A program made the translations under genes and the position numbers. Positions 24,588-34,097 of a stretch of 64,000 bases of DNA are shown one piece after another (the first letter of the stretch is position 1; each line of letters opens with the position of its first letter). The stretch spans positions 62,001 through 126,000 of the forward strand of contig CAMYNM010000001.1 of assembly GCA_947259725.1 (NCBI GenBank). The letters are read 5' to 3'. The notes beneath the pieces are model-generated. The model was not told the DNA's origin and ran no database searches. It saw nothing but the letters and a program-made list of their open reading frames with translations. The DNA comes from CALZIK01 sp945787635. Its GTDB lineage: Bacteria > Acidobacteriota > Thermoanaerobaculia > Multivoradales > JAHEKO01.

Positions 24588-25277
24588 ATGATCAAAACGA
24601 CGACTGTCTGCTCGGCGGCGGGTTTCGCGCTGCTCTTGCTGTTCACAGCCTGCTCCGAGTCGGGCGGGGAGAACCCACCGGCCGGCGAGCAAACCGCCGG
24701 TCCCATCTCGCCCGAAGCCGAGCTTCCACCGGATCATCCCCCGCTCTCCCAGACGCAGGAACAGCTGATTGCTCCGGTGGATCCCACGGCCGGCACCGGC
24801 GCGAGCGGACTGGCCTGGGACGTTCCCAAGAACTGGATTGCCGAAACCCCCGCCAACAGCATGCGCCGGGCGCAGTACAGAGTGCCGGGACCCGACACTG
24901 ATGCCCGCTCGGCCGGCGAATGCGTGGTGTTCTATTTCGGACCGGGGCAGGGCGGCGACGCCATGAGCAATGCCGTGCGCTGGGCCAATCAGTTCATCCA
25001 GCCCGACGGGTCGCCGTCAGCCGAGCGGCTCGTGACCGAGAAGGTCGAAGTCGCCGGCATCCCGGTCCTCAAGGCCGAGGTCACCGGCACGTACCAGAGC
25101 GGCAGCCCGATGATGGGCGGCTCCGGTGAGCTGCTGCCCGACTACATGCTCCTTGGCGCCGTCGCGGAAGGCGCCGATGCCAACTGGTTCTTCAAGCTGA
25201 CCGGTCCGCGCGCGACCGTCGAGGCGAACCGCGCGGCGTTCGAGAGTATGCTGGAATCGCTGAGACCCGGCGGCTAA
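24588..25277 (+). CDS. Conserved lipoprotein of unknown function
   Basis: 229 residues with a lipoprotein signal peptide (LLFTAC, Cys ~19), a Pro/Glu-rich spacer, and then a ~150-residue domain beginning GLAWDVPKNWIAETP. It also contains ECVVFYFGPGQGG and a C-terminal helix (AAFESMLESLRPGG). The domain recurs, as far as I recall, in exported proteins of Acidobacteria and related bacteria without a known role. The ATG at 24588 is chosen because AGAGGA lies 7-8 nt upstream. The ATG at 24582 is too close to it. It is divergent from the heme-motif kinase gene. Confidence 0.75.
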   Translation: MIKTTTVCSAAGFALLLLFTACSESGGENPPAGEQTAGPISPEAELPPDHPPLSQTQEQLIAPVDPTAGTGASGLAWDVPKNWIAETPANSMRRAQYRVPGPDTDARSAGECVVFYFGPGQGGDAMSNAVRWANQFIQPDGSPSAERLVTEKVEVAGIPVLKAEVTGTYQSGSPMMGGSGELLPDYMLLGAVAEGADANWFFKLTGPRATVEANRAAFESMLESLRPGG

Positions 25278-25325
25278 CCGGCGCCTGTCGCGGCCGGCTT
25301 TGGATGCTGCCTCTGAAGCTCCAGC

Positions 25326-26216
25326 CTACCTTTGGCGCCAGCCGACTCGGCTAGCGATCCCTACCCCGGCCAGAACGAGGACGCACCCGAGCGCGCTCCG
25401 GATCGAGAACGGCTCGTCCAAAAGCGCGGTGCCCACCAGGACCGCTACCACCGGGATGGCCAGAGTGATCAGCGCGAGCCGCACGGCGGCGACGCGCTCG
25501 AGGGTCCAGTAAAAGAGCGTGAAGGCCACCGCCGACGCCGCGACCGCGAGATACAAGAGTGCAGCGACCGCCTGGGTATCGAAAGTAAACGCTCTGCCGC
25601 GCTCGAGCGCCAGCGATGCACCGCCCATGACCAGGCCGGTAACCAGCATCGGCACCCGGATCACGTTCAGAGGGTGGATGCCTCTACCCCACCTCTTGAT
25701 GTAGACATGGGCGATGGCGGCCGCGATCGGAGCCGCGAGCAGAACGAGCGCCGGGAACAGGACACGCGAGTCGGTCGCCAGAGTGACGTCGTCCGAGAAG
25801 ATGAGGACAACGCCGGCAAACCCGACGACGACGCCCACCGACTGCACGACTCTCAACGGCTCGGCCACCAGCCACCAGTGCGCCAGAACCGTGACGAAAA
25901 GCGGCATGGTGGCGAACACGATCGAGGCAAGCCCCGATGGCACCCACTGCTCGGCCCAATAGACCACGCTGTACGGAATCAAGAGCGAGAACACTGTCTC
26001 CGCAGCCCAGATTCGGTAGAGCCTCGGGCCACGCTGGTCGGGAACGCGCCAGAACCTGGCGAACAGGAACAGAAGCGCCGCCGCGATCGTGAACCGCATC
26101 GCGACACCGGCAAACGGCGGAATCCCTTCCAGGCCCAGCCGAATCGCCGCCCAGGAGGTCCCCCAGATGAGGACCATCAGGACGATCGCGCCGGCGACCA
26201 GAGGTCTGTGAGACAC
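25326..26216 (-). CDS. EamA/DMT family transporter
   Basis: 296 residues, almost wholly hydrophobic, with about ten transmembrane helices in two EamA repeats (first: LIWGTSWAAIRLGLEGIPPF; second from ~150). The family exports metabolites such as amino acids or drugs. The substrate is not readable here. The GTG start is immediately next to the asnS stop codon (TAG at 26217-26219), so the two genes are co-transcribed. This is a common neighbour type and not evidence of a shared pathway. Confidence 0.88.
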   Translation of the reverse strand: MSHRPLVAGAIVLMVLIWGTSWAAIRLGLEGIPPFAGVAMRFTIAAALLFLFARFWRVPDQRGPRLYRIWAAETVFSLLIPYSVVYWAEQWVPSGLASIVFATMPLFVTVLAHWWLVAEPLRVVQSVGVVVGFAGVVLIFSDDVTLATDSRVLFPALVLLAAPIAAAIAHVYIKRWGRGIHPLNVIRVPMLVTGLVMGGASLALERGRAFTFDTQAVAALLYLAVAASAVAFTLFYWTLERVAAVRLALITLAIPVVAVLVGTALLDEPFSIRSALGCVLVLAGVGIASRVGWRQR

Positions 26217-27503
26217 CTACGGATAGATCTTGTTCAGCATGCGCGGGTACGGGATGGTCTCGCGCAAGTGCTTGACCCCCGACATCCAGGCCACGAATCG
26301 CTCGATGCCCATGCCGAACCCACTGTGCGGGCAGGTGCCGTAGCGGCGCACGTCGAGGTACCACTCGAAGGCCTCGCGGGGCAGCTCGTGCTCGGCCAAC
26401 CTACGCTCGAGCAGCTCGAGGTCGTGGATTCTCTGGCTGCCGCCGATGATCTCGCCATAGCCTTCCGGAGCGATCACGTCGAGGCCCAACACGACCTCCG
26501 GATTGTCGGGATCGGGCTCCATGTAGAAGGCCTTGATCTTGGTGGGGAATCGACTGATCTTAACCGGGCGGTCGAAGTCGGCGGTGATCTGGGTCTCGTC
26601 GTCGGCGCCGAAGTCATCTCCCCACGCAATCGGATTTCCCTTCGCCTGCAGCCGCTCGATCGCCTCGGTGTAGCTGATGTGCGGGAACGGTTTCTGAACC
26701 GCCTCGAGCGCCTTGGTGTCGCGCTCGAGCACCTCGAGATCCTCGGCGCAGCGGTCGAGCACCCGCGTCACCAGGCTGCACACGAAGTCCTCGGCGAGGT
26801 CGCAGAGGGCCTCGAAGCGCATGAACGCGATCTCGGGCTCGACCATCCAGAATTCCATGAGATGCCGGCGGGTCTTGGACTTCTCAGCCCTGAAGGTGGG
26901 GCCGAAGCAGTAGACCTTGCCAAGGGCGGCGATCGCGGGCTCCAGATAGAGCTGTCCCGACTGGCTCAGGTACGCCTTGTCTCCGAAGTAGTCAGTCTCA
27001 AAAAGCGTCGAGGTGCCCTCACACGCGGCCGGGGTCAGGATCGGTGAGTCCACCAGGGTGTAGCCGCCGTCGTAGAAGTAGTCCCGGATCGCCTGGCAGA
27101 CCTCACTTCGGACCCTGAGCGCCGCCCGCTGCTTGCTCGAGCGCAGCCATAGGTGCCGGTGCTCCATGAGGAAGGCGGTCCCGTGCTCCTTGGGCGAGAT
27201 CGGAAACTCTTCCGATAGCGCCAGCAACTCGAGCTCGGAGGCGTGGATCTCGTAGCCGCCCGGAGCCCGATGGTCCTCGTTGACCCTACCCACCACCCGC
27301 ACCGTCGACTCCTGCACGGCCTCCTGGATCGCCTGCCAGCTCGCGTCGTCGACTTCGGAGCGGCTGGCCACGACCTGCGCGGTGCCGCTGCCATCACGCA
27401 CCTGCACGAAGGCAATCTTGCCGCTCGATCGCTTGTTGGCCAGCCAGCCCTCGAGCGTGACCTCCTCGTTCACGTGCTGGCTCAAGTTTCTGATCTCGGT
27501 CAT
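26217..27503 (-). CDS. asnS: Asparaginyl-tRNA synthetase
   Basis: 428 residues, normal length for AsnRS, which charges tRNA(Asn) in the cytoplasm. It has an N-terminal OB-fold anticodon-binding domain (~1-110, VTLEGWLANKRSSGKIAFVQVRDG) and a class II catalytic core (motif 2 around TFRAEKSKTRRHLMEFWMVE; motif 3 at GFGMGIERFVAW). The Asn-type signature rather than Asp-type is supported by the HLMEFWMVEPE segment and by length. The ATG at 27503 gives the standard N-terminus, and longer starts add unrelated sequence. Confidence 0.95.
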   Translation of the reverse strand: MTEIRNLSQHVNEEVTLEGWLANKRSSGKIAFVQVRDGSGTAQVVASRSEVDDASWQAIQEAVQESTVRVVGRVNEDHRAPGGYEIHASELELLALSEEFPISPKEHGTAFLMEHRHLWLRSSKQRAALRVRSEVCQAIRDYFYDGGYTLVDSPILTPAACEGTSTLFETDYFGDKAYLSQSGQLYLEPAIAALGKVYCFGPTFRAEKSKTRRHLMEFWMVEPEIAFMRFEALCDLAEDFVCSLVTRVLDRCAEDLEVLERDTKALEAVQKPFPHISYTEAIERLQAKGNPIAWGDDFGADDETQITADFDRPVKISRFPTKIKAFYMEPDPDNPEVVLGLDVIAPEGYGEIIGGSQRIHDLELLERRLAEHELPREAFEWYLDVRRYGTCPHSGFGMGIERFVAWMSGVKHLRETIPYPRMLNKIYP

Positions 27504-27546
27504 GAAATCTCTTCCCCCGGTCGAATCGTGGATTGTATGGCATCGG

Positions 27547-27566
27547 GGACACGATCCCTCGTGTCC
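27547..27566. repeat. GGACACGA hairpin, similar to the one at 1117-1141
   Basis: An 8-bp perfect stem (GGACACGA/TCGTGTCC) with a TCCC loop, preceded by GG, lies between divergent asnS and the aminotransferase gene. The GGGGACA core recurs at 1117 and, inverted, at 52272, suggesting a short dispersed intergenic repeat. Confidence 0.4.
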
Positions 27567-27621
27567 GCTCCCGGCTGGTATTGCCACGCCCTTCTGTTCC
27601 GCCCTTGGTAGTCTTCCGGCC

Positions 27622-28908
<1,287 letters not shown>

Positions 28909-28933
28909 ACTCCATGTCGCGAAGGGAAGCTTG

Positions 28934-29479
28934 ATGGCTGACACACGAATCTCGATCGCCCGCACGGCGACAATCGTGGTCGCGGTCCTCGCCGTCGGTT
29001 GGCTCGCCGCCGTGCTGGGGTGCTCCCCCGCCGCGCCCCCCGAGCCGGAGGCCGAAGTCGCCGACGCCCCTGACGCGGCACCGCAGCCGGAGGTTCCCAA
29101 GCCCCTTTGGCAACAGCATGTCGACGAGCTCCAGCCCGAGGTCGAATCCTGGGCGAGGGCGTGGTCGAATCAGGACGTCGAGGCCTATCTCGCGCACTAC
29201 TCGCCGGACTTCAAGGTCCCGGGCGGCATGTCGCGCGAGGGCTGGGAGGCGCAGCGCCGCGACCGGCTCACTCGCCCGTCCAGCATCACCGTCGAGCTGA
29301 CCGGCTTTCAGAACGTCGGATTCAACAAGGGGTTCATGGGCGGCAGGGAGCGCCAGCTGGTCAGGGTTCAATTCCGGCAGAAGTACTCGTCGGACACCTT
29401 CAGCGACGAGGTCGACAAGGAGCTTCAGCTTGAGCTGGTCGATCTGACCTGGAAGATCATCACCGAAACCTCGCTCTAG
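28934..29479 (+). CDS. Lipoprotein with NTF2/SnoaL-like domain
   Basis: 181 residues with a lipoprotein signal (hydrophobic ~12-29, lipobox VLGC), a Pro/Glu/Ala-rich spacer, and an NTF2-like domain (WARAWSNQDVEAYLAHYSP, W..QRRDRLTRP, LTWKIITE). The same domain forms the tail of the nanowire-locus propeller at 14470-15918. Its stop codon TAG (29477-29479) lies inside the left arm of the MITE-like element that starts at 29476. The domain ends about five residues earlier than its relative, so the insertion may have replaced the original C-terminus. Confidence 0.8.
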   Translation: MADTRISIARTATIVVAVLAVGWLAAVLGCSPAAPPEPEAEVADAPDAAPQPEVPKPLWQQHVDELQPEVESWARAWSNQDVEAYLAHYSPDFKVPGGMSREGWEAQRRDRLTRPSSITVELTGFQNVGFNKGFMGGRERQLVRVQFRQKYSSDTFSDEVDKELQLELVDLTWKIITETSL

Positions 29480-29654
29480 GAGCTTGCTGAAGAACCCTGG
29501 CGGGTCGCGCGCCAAGGGCTTGTGGTGCAGATGCGAGGCGCGAGGAGGAGTCGATGCGGTGCCATCGCCGACATCGACTGCGGAGTCGACGCTTCGCAGC
29601 TCGACCCACGGCGCTCGCAACGCGACCTGCCAGGGTTTTTCAGCAAGCTCCTAG
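29476..29654. mobile_element. MITE-like element with 34-bp terminal inverted repeats
   Basis: The left arm (29476-29509) and right arm (29621-29654) are inverted copies differing at 2 of 34 positions, each beginning CTAGGAGCTTGCTGAA from the outside. The outer CTAG may be a 4-bp target duplication. The ~110-bp interior has no ORF with coding character. The element is too short for a transposase and looks like a non-autonomous element mobilised in trans. It supplies the stop codon of the upstream lipoprotein and lies 15 bp from the end of rnc. Confidence 0.75.
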
Positions 29655-29668
29655 GTCGTCGCGGACTC

Positions 29669-30367
29669 TCAATTGGCCTGCAGGCTCTCCAGAGCCGCCG
29701 CCGCCGCGAGCTGCTCGGCTCGCTTTTTCGACCCGCCCTCTCCGGCGCCCTCGACCTCGTCGCCGACCAGGCACTCGACGATGAACACCTTCTCGTGATC
29801 CGGGCCCTGCGAGTCCGCCAAGCGGTATTGAGGGAGTCCCTGGCCGCGCGCTTGGAGAAACTCCTGGAGCCGCCCCTTGGGATCCTTGAGCTCGCTGTCG
29901 CCCGAGTCCGCGGCCGCCCCATCGAGCATCCGGCGCACCAGGCGCCGGGCGGGCTTCCACCCGCCATCGAGGAACACCGCACCGATGACCGCTTCGACGA
30001 CATCCGAGAGAATCGAGTCCTTCTCCCGTCCGCCGGAGCGGGCCTCGCCGACGCCAACTCGAATAAAGTCGCCGAGCCCGAGGTCGCGCCCGAAATCGGC
30101 GAGGACCGGACCGGAGACGAGCCGCCCCTTGAGCGCCGAGAGCCTGCCCTCGGAGACTCCGCGGTGCTCCGTGAACAGCCACTCCGCCGTCACCAAGCCG
30201 AGCACCGAATCCCCCAGGAACTCGAGCCGCTCGTAGTTCGAGCCCAGCCCCTTCTCGTTGGCGTATGACCGGTGAGTGAGCGCGGTCTTCAAGAGCTCCC
30301 GCCTTCGAAAGCGGCGACCGAGCCGGCGCTCGAGCTCTCGGAGCGGGTTCTTGGTTCTCGAGAACAT
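29669..30367 (-). CDS. rnc: Ribonuclease III
   Basis: 232 residues, a usual length. RNase III cuts double-stranded RNA and processes rRNA precursors. The endonuclease domain (~8-150) has the signature YERLEFLGDSVLG with metal-binding Glu/Asp, and a second acidic site in DVVEAVIGAVFLD. The double-stranded RNA-binding domain is at ~160-230 (DPKGRLQEFLQARG, KKRAEQLAAAAALESL). It lies 22 bp after mutL on the same strand, probably the last gene of the long housekeeping run. Confidence 0.96.
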   Translation of the reverse strand: MFSRTKNPLRELERRLGRRFRRRELLKTALTHRSYANEKGLGSNYERLEFLGDSVLGLVTAEWLFTEHRGVSEGRLSALKGRLVSGPVLADFGRDLGLGDFIRVGVGEARSGGREKDSILSDVVEAVIGAVFLDGGWKPARRLVRRMLDGAAADSGDSELKDPKGRLQEFLQARGQGLPQYRLADSQGPDHEKVFIVECLVGDEVEGAGEGGSKKRAEQLAAAAALESLQAN

Positions 30368-30389
30368 CCGACTCGCCTCCGGTGAACGG

Positions 30390-32228
30390 CTAGCGCCGCC
30401 CGAAGCGGCTCTCCAGGTCGGCGTCGCTCATCTTGAGCACGATCGGTCGCCCGTGCGGGCAGGCATAGGGGTTCTCGGCGGCGAAAAGCTCGGCGATCAT
30501 CGCCTCCATCTCGTCCGCCGACAACGGCTCGTGCATTTTGACTGCTTGCTTGCAGGCCATAGACGCCGCCAACGAATCGAGCAGGCGCTCGGCCAGATCG
30601 GTTTCGGCGTCGCGCTCCTGGAAAGCCGCGAGTGACTGAAGGACTCCCTCGGCCTGGCGACCGCTCAGTACCGTCGGCACCGCCGACACCGCCACCGACC
30701 CGCCGGACAGAAACGAGACCGTGAATCCGGCTCGGTCGAGCTCTTCGGCCGACTCCTCGAGACGCGCCGCCTCGCTCGGCGACAGCTCGAGCAGCACCGG
30801 CTCGAGCAGGGGCTGGCGCTTGGGGACCTCCCTTGCCAACTCGGCGCGGAGGCGCTCGAAGAGGATTCGCTCGTGGGCCACGTGCTGATCGATGAGGTAG
30901 AGGCCGTCGGGCCCCTCGAGCAGCACCAAGGTCGCCTTGTACTGCCCGAGGATCCGGAAGGTCCTTTCCCGGCCGGGCCGACCGCTCAGTCGCACATGTA
31001 CGGACTCGAGCGGAGCGTAGGTCGCGCCCGCGATCCGCGACGAGCCCGCATCGGCCTCGCGAACTTCGGCCGCCCTGGCCAGGGACCGACGGCCCAGACC
31101 TTCCCACGAGAGCCTCCCTCCGGCGAGCTCGCCGGCGGAATATCCCACCTGGCCGAGAAAACTCGGATCACCCGCCGCGGCCCAGTCACTCGCCTCCCCC
31201 GGCCCGCTCAGTGCGCGAGCCGGAGCCGCCGACTCGCCCAGGCCGGCTTCGAGGGCGCGACGCACGGCCCGATACACATCACCCACCACCTCGCCGTCCC
31301 GGAAACGGACCTCGGCCTTCTGTGGATGGACGTTGACGTCCACCCCTCGCGGGTCCAGCTCCAAGAAAAGAAACAGCGCCGGAAACCGGTCTGCTTTCCG
31401 GACGTCCCGAACAGCCCGGTAGAATGAGGACAGGATCGATTTGTCTCTAAGCAACCTGCCGTTGACGTAGGAAAAGTAACGGCGTCCCCTGGTGGTCTCT
31501 GGACCGCCGACGAAGCCGGTGACGCGGCAGCGCGAGCTTTCGAAAGCGAGCGGTGTCAGCGCGTCGCCGACGGAAGGACCGAACACCTGACCGATCCGCC
31601 GCTCGAGGCCCGCGGCGCCCTCGCCGGCCGGCAGCGCTTCGAGCAGCCGGCGCGACGCCGTCTTGAGCTCGAAGCGAACTTCGGGCCGGGCCAGTGCATA
31701 GCCCTGGACCACCTCCACCACCCGCCGGGTCTCGGTGGCCGGCGCTTTCAGGAACTTGCGCCGCGCCGGCACATTGTAGAAAAGCGACGACACCTCGACG
31801 GTGGTGCCTCGAGATCTCGCCGAGGGCTCGGCCAGAACTTCGACACCCGCTTCGACCCGTACCTTGAAGCCCTCACCGGGTTCACGTGCGGTCTCGAGCT
31901 CGACACGAGCCACCGACCCGATCGAGGCCAGAGCCTCGCCTCGGAACCCGAGGGTCGCGACCTCGAGCAGATCTTCGAACTCGGCGATCTTGCTGGTCGC
32001 ATGCCGGGCAAAGGCCAACCGGGCGTCGTCGGCGCTCATGCCGGAGCCGTCGTCCTCGACCAGAACGCGCGCCTTGCCGCCGTCGTCGAGCCGGATCGCG
32101 ACCGACCCGGCGCCGGCGTCGAGGGCGTTCTCGACCAGCTCCTTGACGATCGACGCCGGTCGCTCGACGACCTCGCCCGCAGCGATCTGGCTGACCAGCT
32201 TCTCGGGCAGTCGGTGAATCGTGGCCAT
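30390..32228 (-). CDS. mutL: DNA mismatch repair protein MutL
   Basis: 612 residues. The N-terminal GHKL ATPase domain (~1-330) shows QIAAGEVVERPASIVKELVENALDAGA, DDGSGM and TLGFRGEALASI. The C-terminal dimerisation domain holds the endonuclease metal motif DQHVAHERILFE, ACKQAVK and the terminal CPHGRP. This is therefore a nicking MutL, as expected where no MutH exists. It couples MutS recognition to strand removal. It lies between rlmN (56 bp upstream) and rnc (22 bp downstream). Confidence 0.97.
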   Translation of the reverse strand: MATIHRLPEKLVSQIAAGEVVERPASIVKELVENALDAGAGSVAIRLDDGGKARVLVEDDGSGMSADDARLAFARHATSKIAEFEDLLEVATLGFRGEALASIGSVARVELETAREPGEGFKVRVEAGVEVLAEPSARSRGTTVEVSSLFYNVPARRKFLKAPATETRRVVEVVQGYALARPEVRFELKTASRRLLEALPAGEGAAGLERRIGQVFGPSVGDALTPLAFESSRCRVTGFVGGPETTRGRRYFSYVNGRLLRDKSILSSFYRAVRDVRKADRFPALFLFLELDPRGVDVNVHPQKAEVRFRDGEVVGDVYRAVRRALEAGLGESAAPARALSGPGEASDWAAAGDPSFLGQVGYSAGELAGGRLSWEGLGRRSLARAAEVREADAGSSRIAGATYAPLESVHVRLSGRPGRERTFRILGQYKATLVLLEGPDGLYLIDQHVAHERILFERLRAELAREVPKRQPLLEPVLLELSPSEAARLEESAEELDRAGFTVSFLSGGSVAVSAVPTVLSGRQAEGVLQSLAAFQERDAETDLAERLLDSLAASMACKQAVKMHEPLSADEMEAMIAELFAAENPYACPHGRPIVLKMSDADLESRFGRR

Positions 32229-32243
32229 CGCGCGTCATTGTAG

Positions 32244-32265
32244 CGTCGGGCACCCCTGCCCGACG
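32244..32265. repeat. 8-bp perfect hairpin between rlmN and mutL
   Basis: CGTCGGGC and GCCCGACG flank a 6-nt loop, between the start of mutL (32228) and the stop of rlmN (32285). No T tract follows on either strand. It may be an RNA stability or processing hairpin within the operon. Confidence 0.4.
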
Positions 32266-32284
32266 TCCCTCTGCAGCGAACCCG

Positions 32285-33352
32285 TCATCCCGACGCGGCT
32301 CCACCCGCTGCGCTGCGACGCCGCAGCTGCCCGCAGGCCGCATCGGCCTCGATCCCCCGACTTTCCCGCAGATGGACGTTCGCGCCACGCTCGCGCAGTC
32401 CCTTCAAGAACGCGACGGCCAGCGACCGCACGGGCCGCTCGAACGGCAGCTCCGCGACCGGGTTGTACATCATCAGATTGACATGGGCCCGGAGGTCGCG
32501 CGCGATCCGGGCGAGATCGTCGAGGTCTCGTTTGCGGTCATTGACACCCGCGAGCAGGCAGTACTCGAGGGTGATCTCGCGCCCGGTCTTGTCGAGATAC
32601 AGCTTGCATGCCGCCAGTAGCTCCGCCAGCGACAGGCGCCGAGCCCAGGGGATCAGCCGGGCGCGCAGCTCCTCGCTGGCGGCGTGCAGGCTCAGGGCGA
32701 GCGTCGTCTGCAGGCCCTCGCCGGCAAGGCGGACGATCTGCTTTGGCAGGCCGACCGTCGAGATCGTGATCTTTCGCTGGCCGATCCCAAGCCCCCAGCC
32801 GGCGTTCAGTCGGCGAACAGCTTCTACGGTCGCGTTGTAGTTGGCCAGCGGCTCGCCCATTCCCATGAACACCACGTTCGAGAGCCGCTCGCCGCGGAGA
32901 GCGAGAATCCTCGACACCGCGAGCGCCTGGCCCAGGATCTCACCAACAGAGAGATTCCGGAGCACGCCATCGAGTCCGCTGGCGCAGAACCGGCATCCTA
33001 CGTCGCAACCGACCTGGGTGCTGACACAAAGCGTCCGCCGACCGGAATCGCCCGCGGCCGGAATCATCACGCTCTCCGTGGTCGCGCCGTCCTGCCAGGC
33101 CAGGAGCAGCTTGAGAGTGCCGTCCGGGGACTCCGAGCGAGCGATCTCGCGGCCGCTCGACAGGTCGAAGCTCTCTGCGAGGCGCCCTCGGAGACCCTCC
33201 GACAGGTTGGTCATCACCGCGAAATCCGAAGCGCCCTCCCGGTACACCCAATGCAGAACCTGGTCGGCGCGGTAGGCCGGCTCACCCAGCTTCGCAAGCT
33301 CGGCGGCGAGCTCGGATGGGGTCAGCTCGAGAAGAGAGCGAGGCTCGGTCAT
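32285..33352 (-). CDS. rlmN: 23S rRNA (adenine2503-C2)-methyltransferase RlmN
   Basis: 355 residues, a radical SAM enzyme that methylates A2503 of 23S rRNA and A37 of some tRNAs. The N-terminal HhH-like region (~10-80: YRADQVLHWVYREG) is followed by the Fe-S motif CDVGCRFCASG, then GMGEPLANY, STVGLPKQI and SLHAA. The catalytic Cys is expected in the C-terminal part, where ADAACGQLR fits. The ATG at 33352 is preferred, though GTG at 33355 also fits. Confidence 0.95.
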   Translation of the reverse strand: MTEPRSLLELTPSELAAELAKLGEPAYRADQVLHWVYREGASDFAVMTNLSEGLRGRLAESFDLSSGREIARSESPDGTLKLLLAWQDGATTESVMIPAAGDSGRRTLCVSTQVGCDVGCRFCASGLDGVLRNLSVGEILGQALAVSRILALRGERLSNVVFMGMGEPLANYNATVEAVRRLNAGWGLGIGQRKITISTVGLPKQIVRLAGEGLQTTLALSLHAASEELRARLIPWARRLSLAELLAACKLYLDKTGREITLEYCLLAGVNDRKRDLDDLARIARDLRAHVNLMMYNPVAELPFERPVRSLAVAFLKGLRERGANVHLRESRGIEADAACGQLRRRSAAGGAASG

Positions 33353-33460
33353 CACTGCAAGTATAGGTGTGGCGGGCTCGGCTCGATCACCTCAGGGTCG
33401 CGCAGAACAGGCGGTCGACGGGGATTTCGACGCTACAGTCAGCAGCCGTTAGCGGCGCGC

Positions 33461-34078
33461 TTACGGCGACAGCCGCGCGAGGACCCAGCGGTCCCCCTCA
33501 CGGCGGTAGCGAAAGCGATCGTGGAGACGGCTCGGGCGACCCTGCCAGAACTCGATCGCCTCCGGCACGATCCGGAAACCGCCCCAGTGGGCCGGCCGCG
33601 GGACCTGGCCGCCCGCGAACCGCGCCTCGGCGTCGTGGAAGCGCCTTTCGAGGGCCTCGCGATTCGGCAGCTCCGAGCTTTGCTCCGACGCCCACGCGGC
33701 CAGACGGCCGCCGGGCGGTCGGGTCAGGAAGTACGCGTCCGACTCGTCCTCCCCGACCTGCTGGACGGCGCCCTCGATTCGCACCTGCCGCTCGAGGCGA
33801 TCCCACCACAGAGTCATCGCGGCCCAGGGATTCTCCAGAAGCTCGCGTCCCTTGCGGCTCCGGTAGTTGGTGTGGAAGACGAATCCACGCGCGTCGAAGC
33901 TCTTGAGGAGCACCATCCGGCACGAGGGGCGCCCCTTGGCCCCGGCGGTCGCCAAGGCGGCCGCGGTCGGCTCGATCAGCCCCGAGGAATTTGCCCGATC
34001 GAACCACTGCGCGAACTCGACCAGGGGATCGGGATCGAGATCGGCCCGCCGTATTGGGCAGCCTCGGTAGTCGGTCAC
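33461..34078 (-). CDS. pdxH: Pyridoxine/pyridoxamine 5'-phosphate oxidase
   Basis: 205 residues. PdxH uses FMN and oxygen to make pyridoxal 5'-phosphate. Family blocks are clear: FAQWFDRA near the N-terminus, RMVLLKSFDARGFVFHTNYRSRKGREL with phosphate-binding Arg/Lys, a RPPGGRLAAWASEQS block, and the C-terminal HWGGFRIVPEAIEFWQGRPSRLHDR. The GTG start at 34078 has GGAGG 10 nt upstream and lies 19 bp after the ppdK stop. Its presence implies at least some exposure to oxygen, which is worth noting beside a nanowire locus. Confidence 0.95.
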   Translation of the reverse strand: MTDYRGCPIRRADLDPDPLVEFAQWFDRANSSGLIEPTAAALATAGAKGRPSCRMVLLKSFDARGFVFHTNYRSRKGRELLENPWAAMTLWWDRLERQVRIEGAVQQVGEDESDAYFLTRPPGGRLAAWASEQSSELPNREALERRFHDAEARFAGGQVPRPAHWGGFRIVPEAIEFWQGRPSRLHDRFRYRREGDRWVLARLSP

Positions 34079-34097
34079 CCCGGAGTCGCCTCCACTT

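Noticed and set aside
25332..27047. 571-residue plus-strand frame opposite the EamA and asnS genes
   Set aside because: It is a shadow of two well-recognised minus-strand genes, with no domain of its own.
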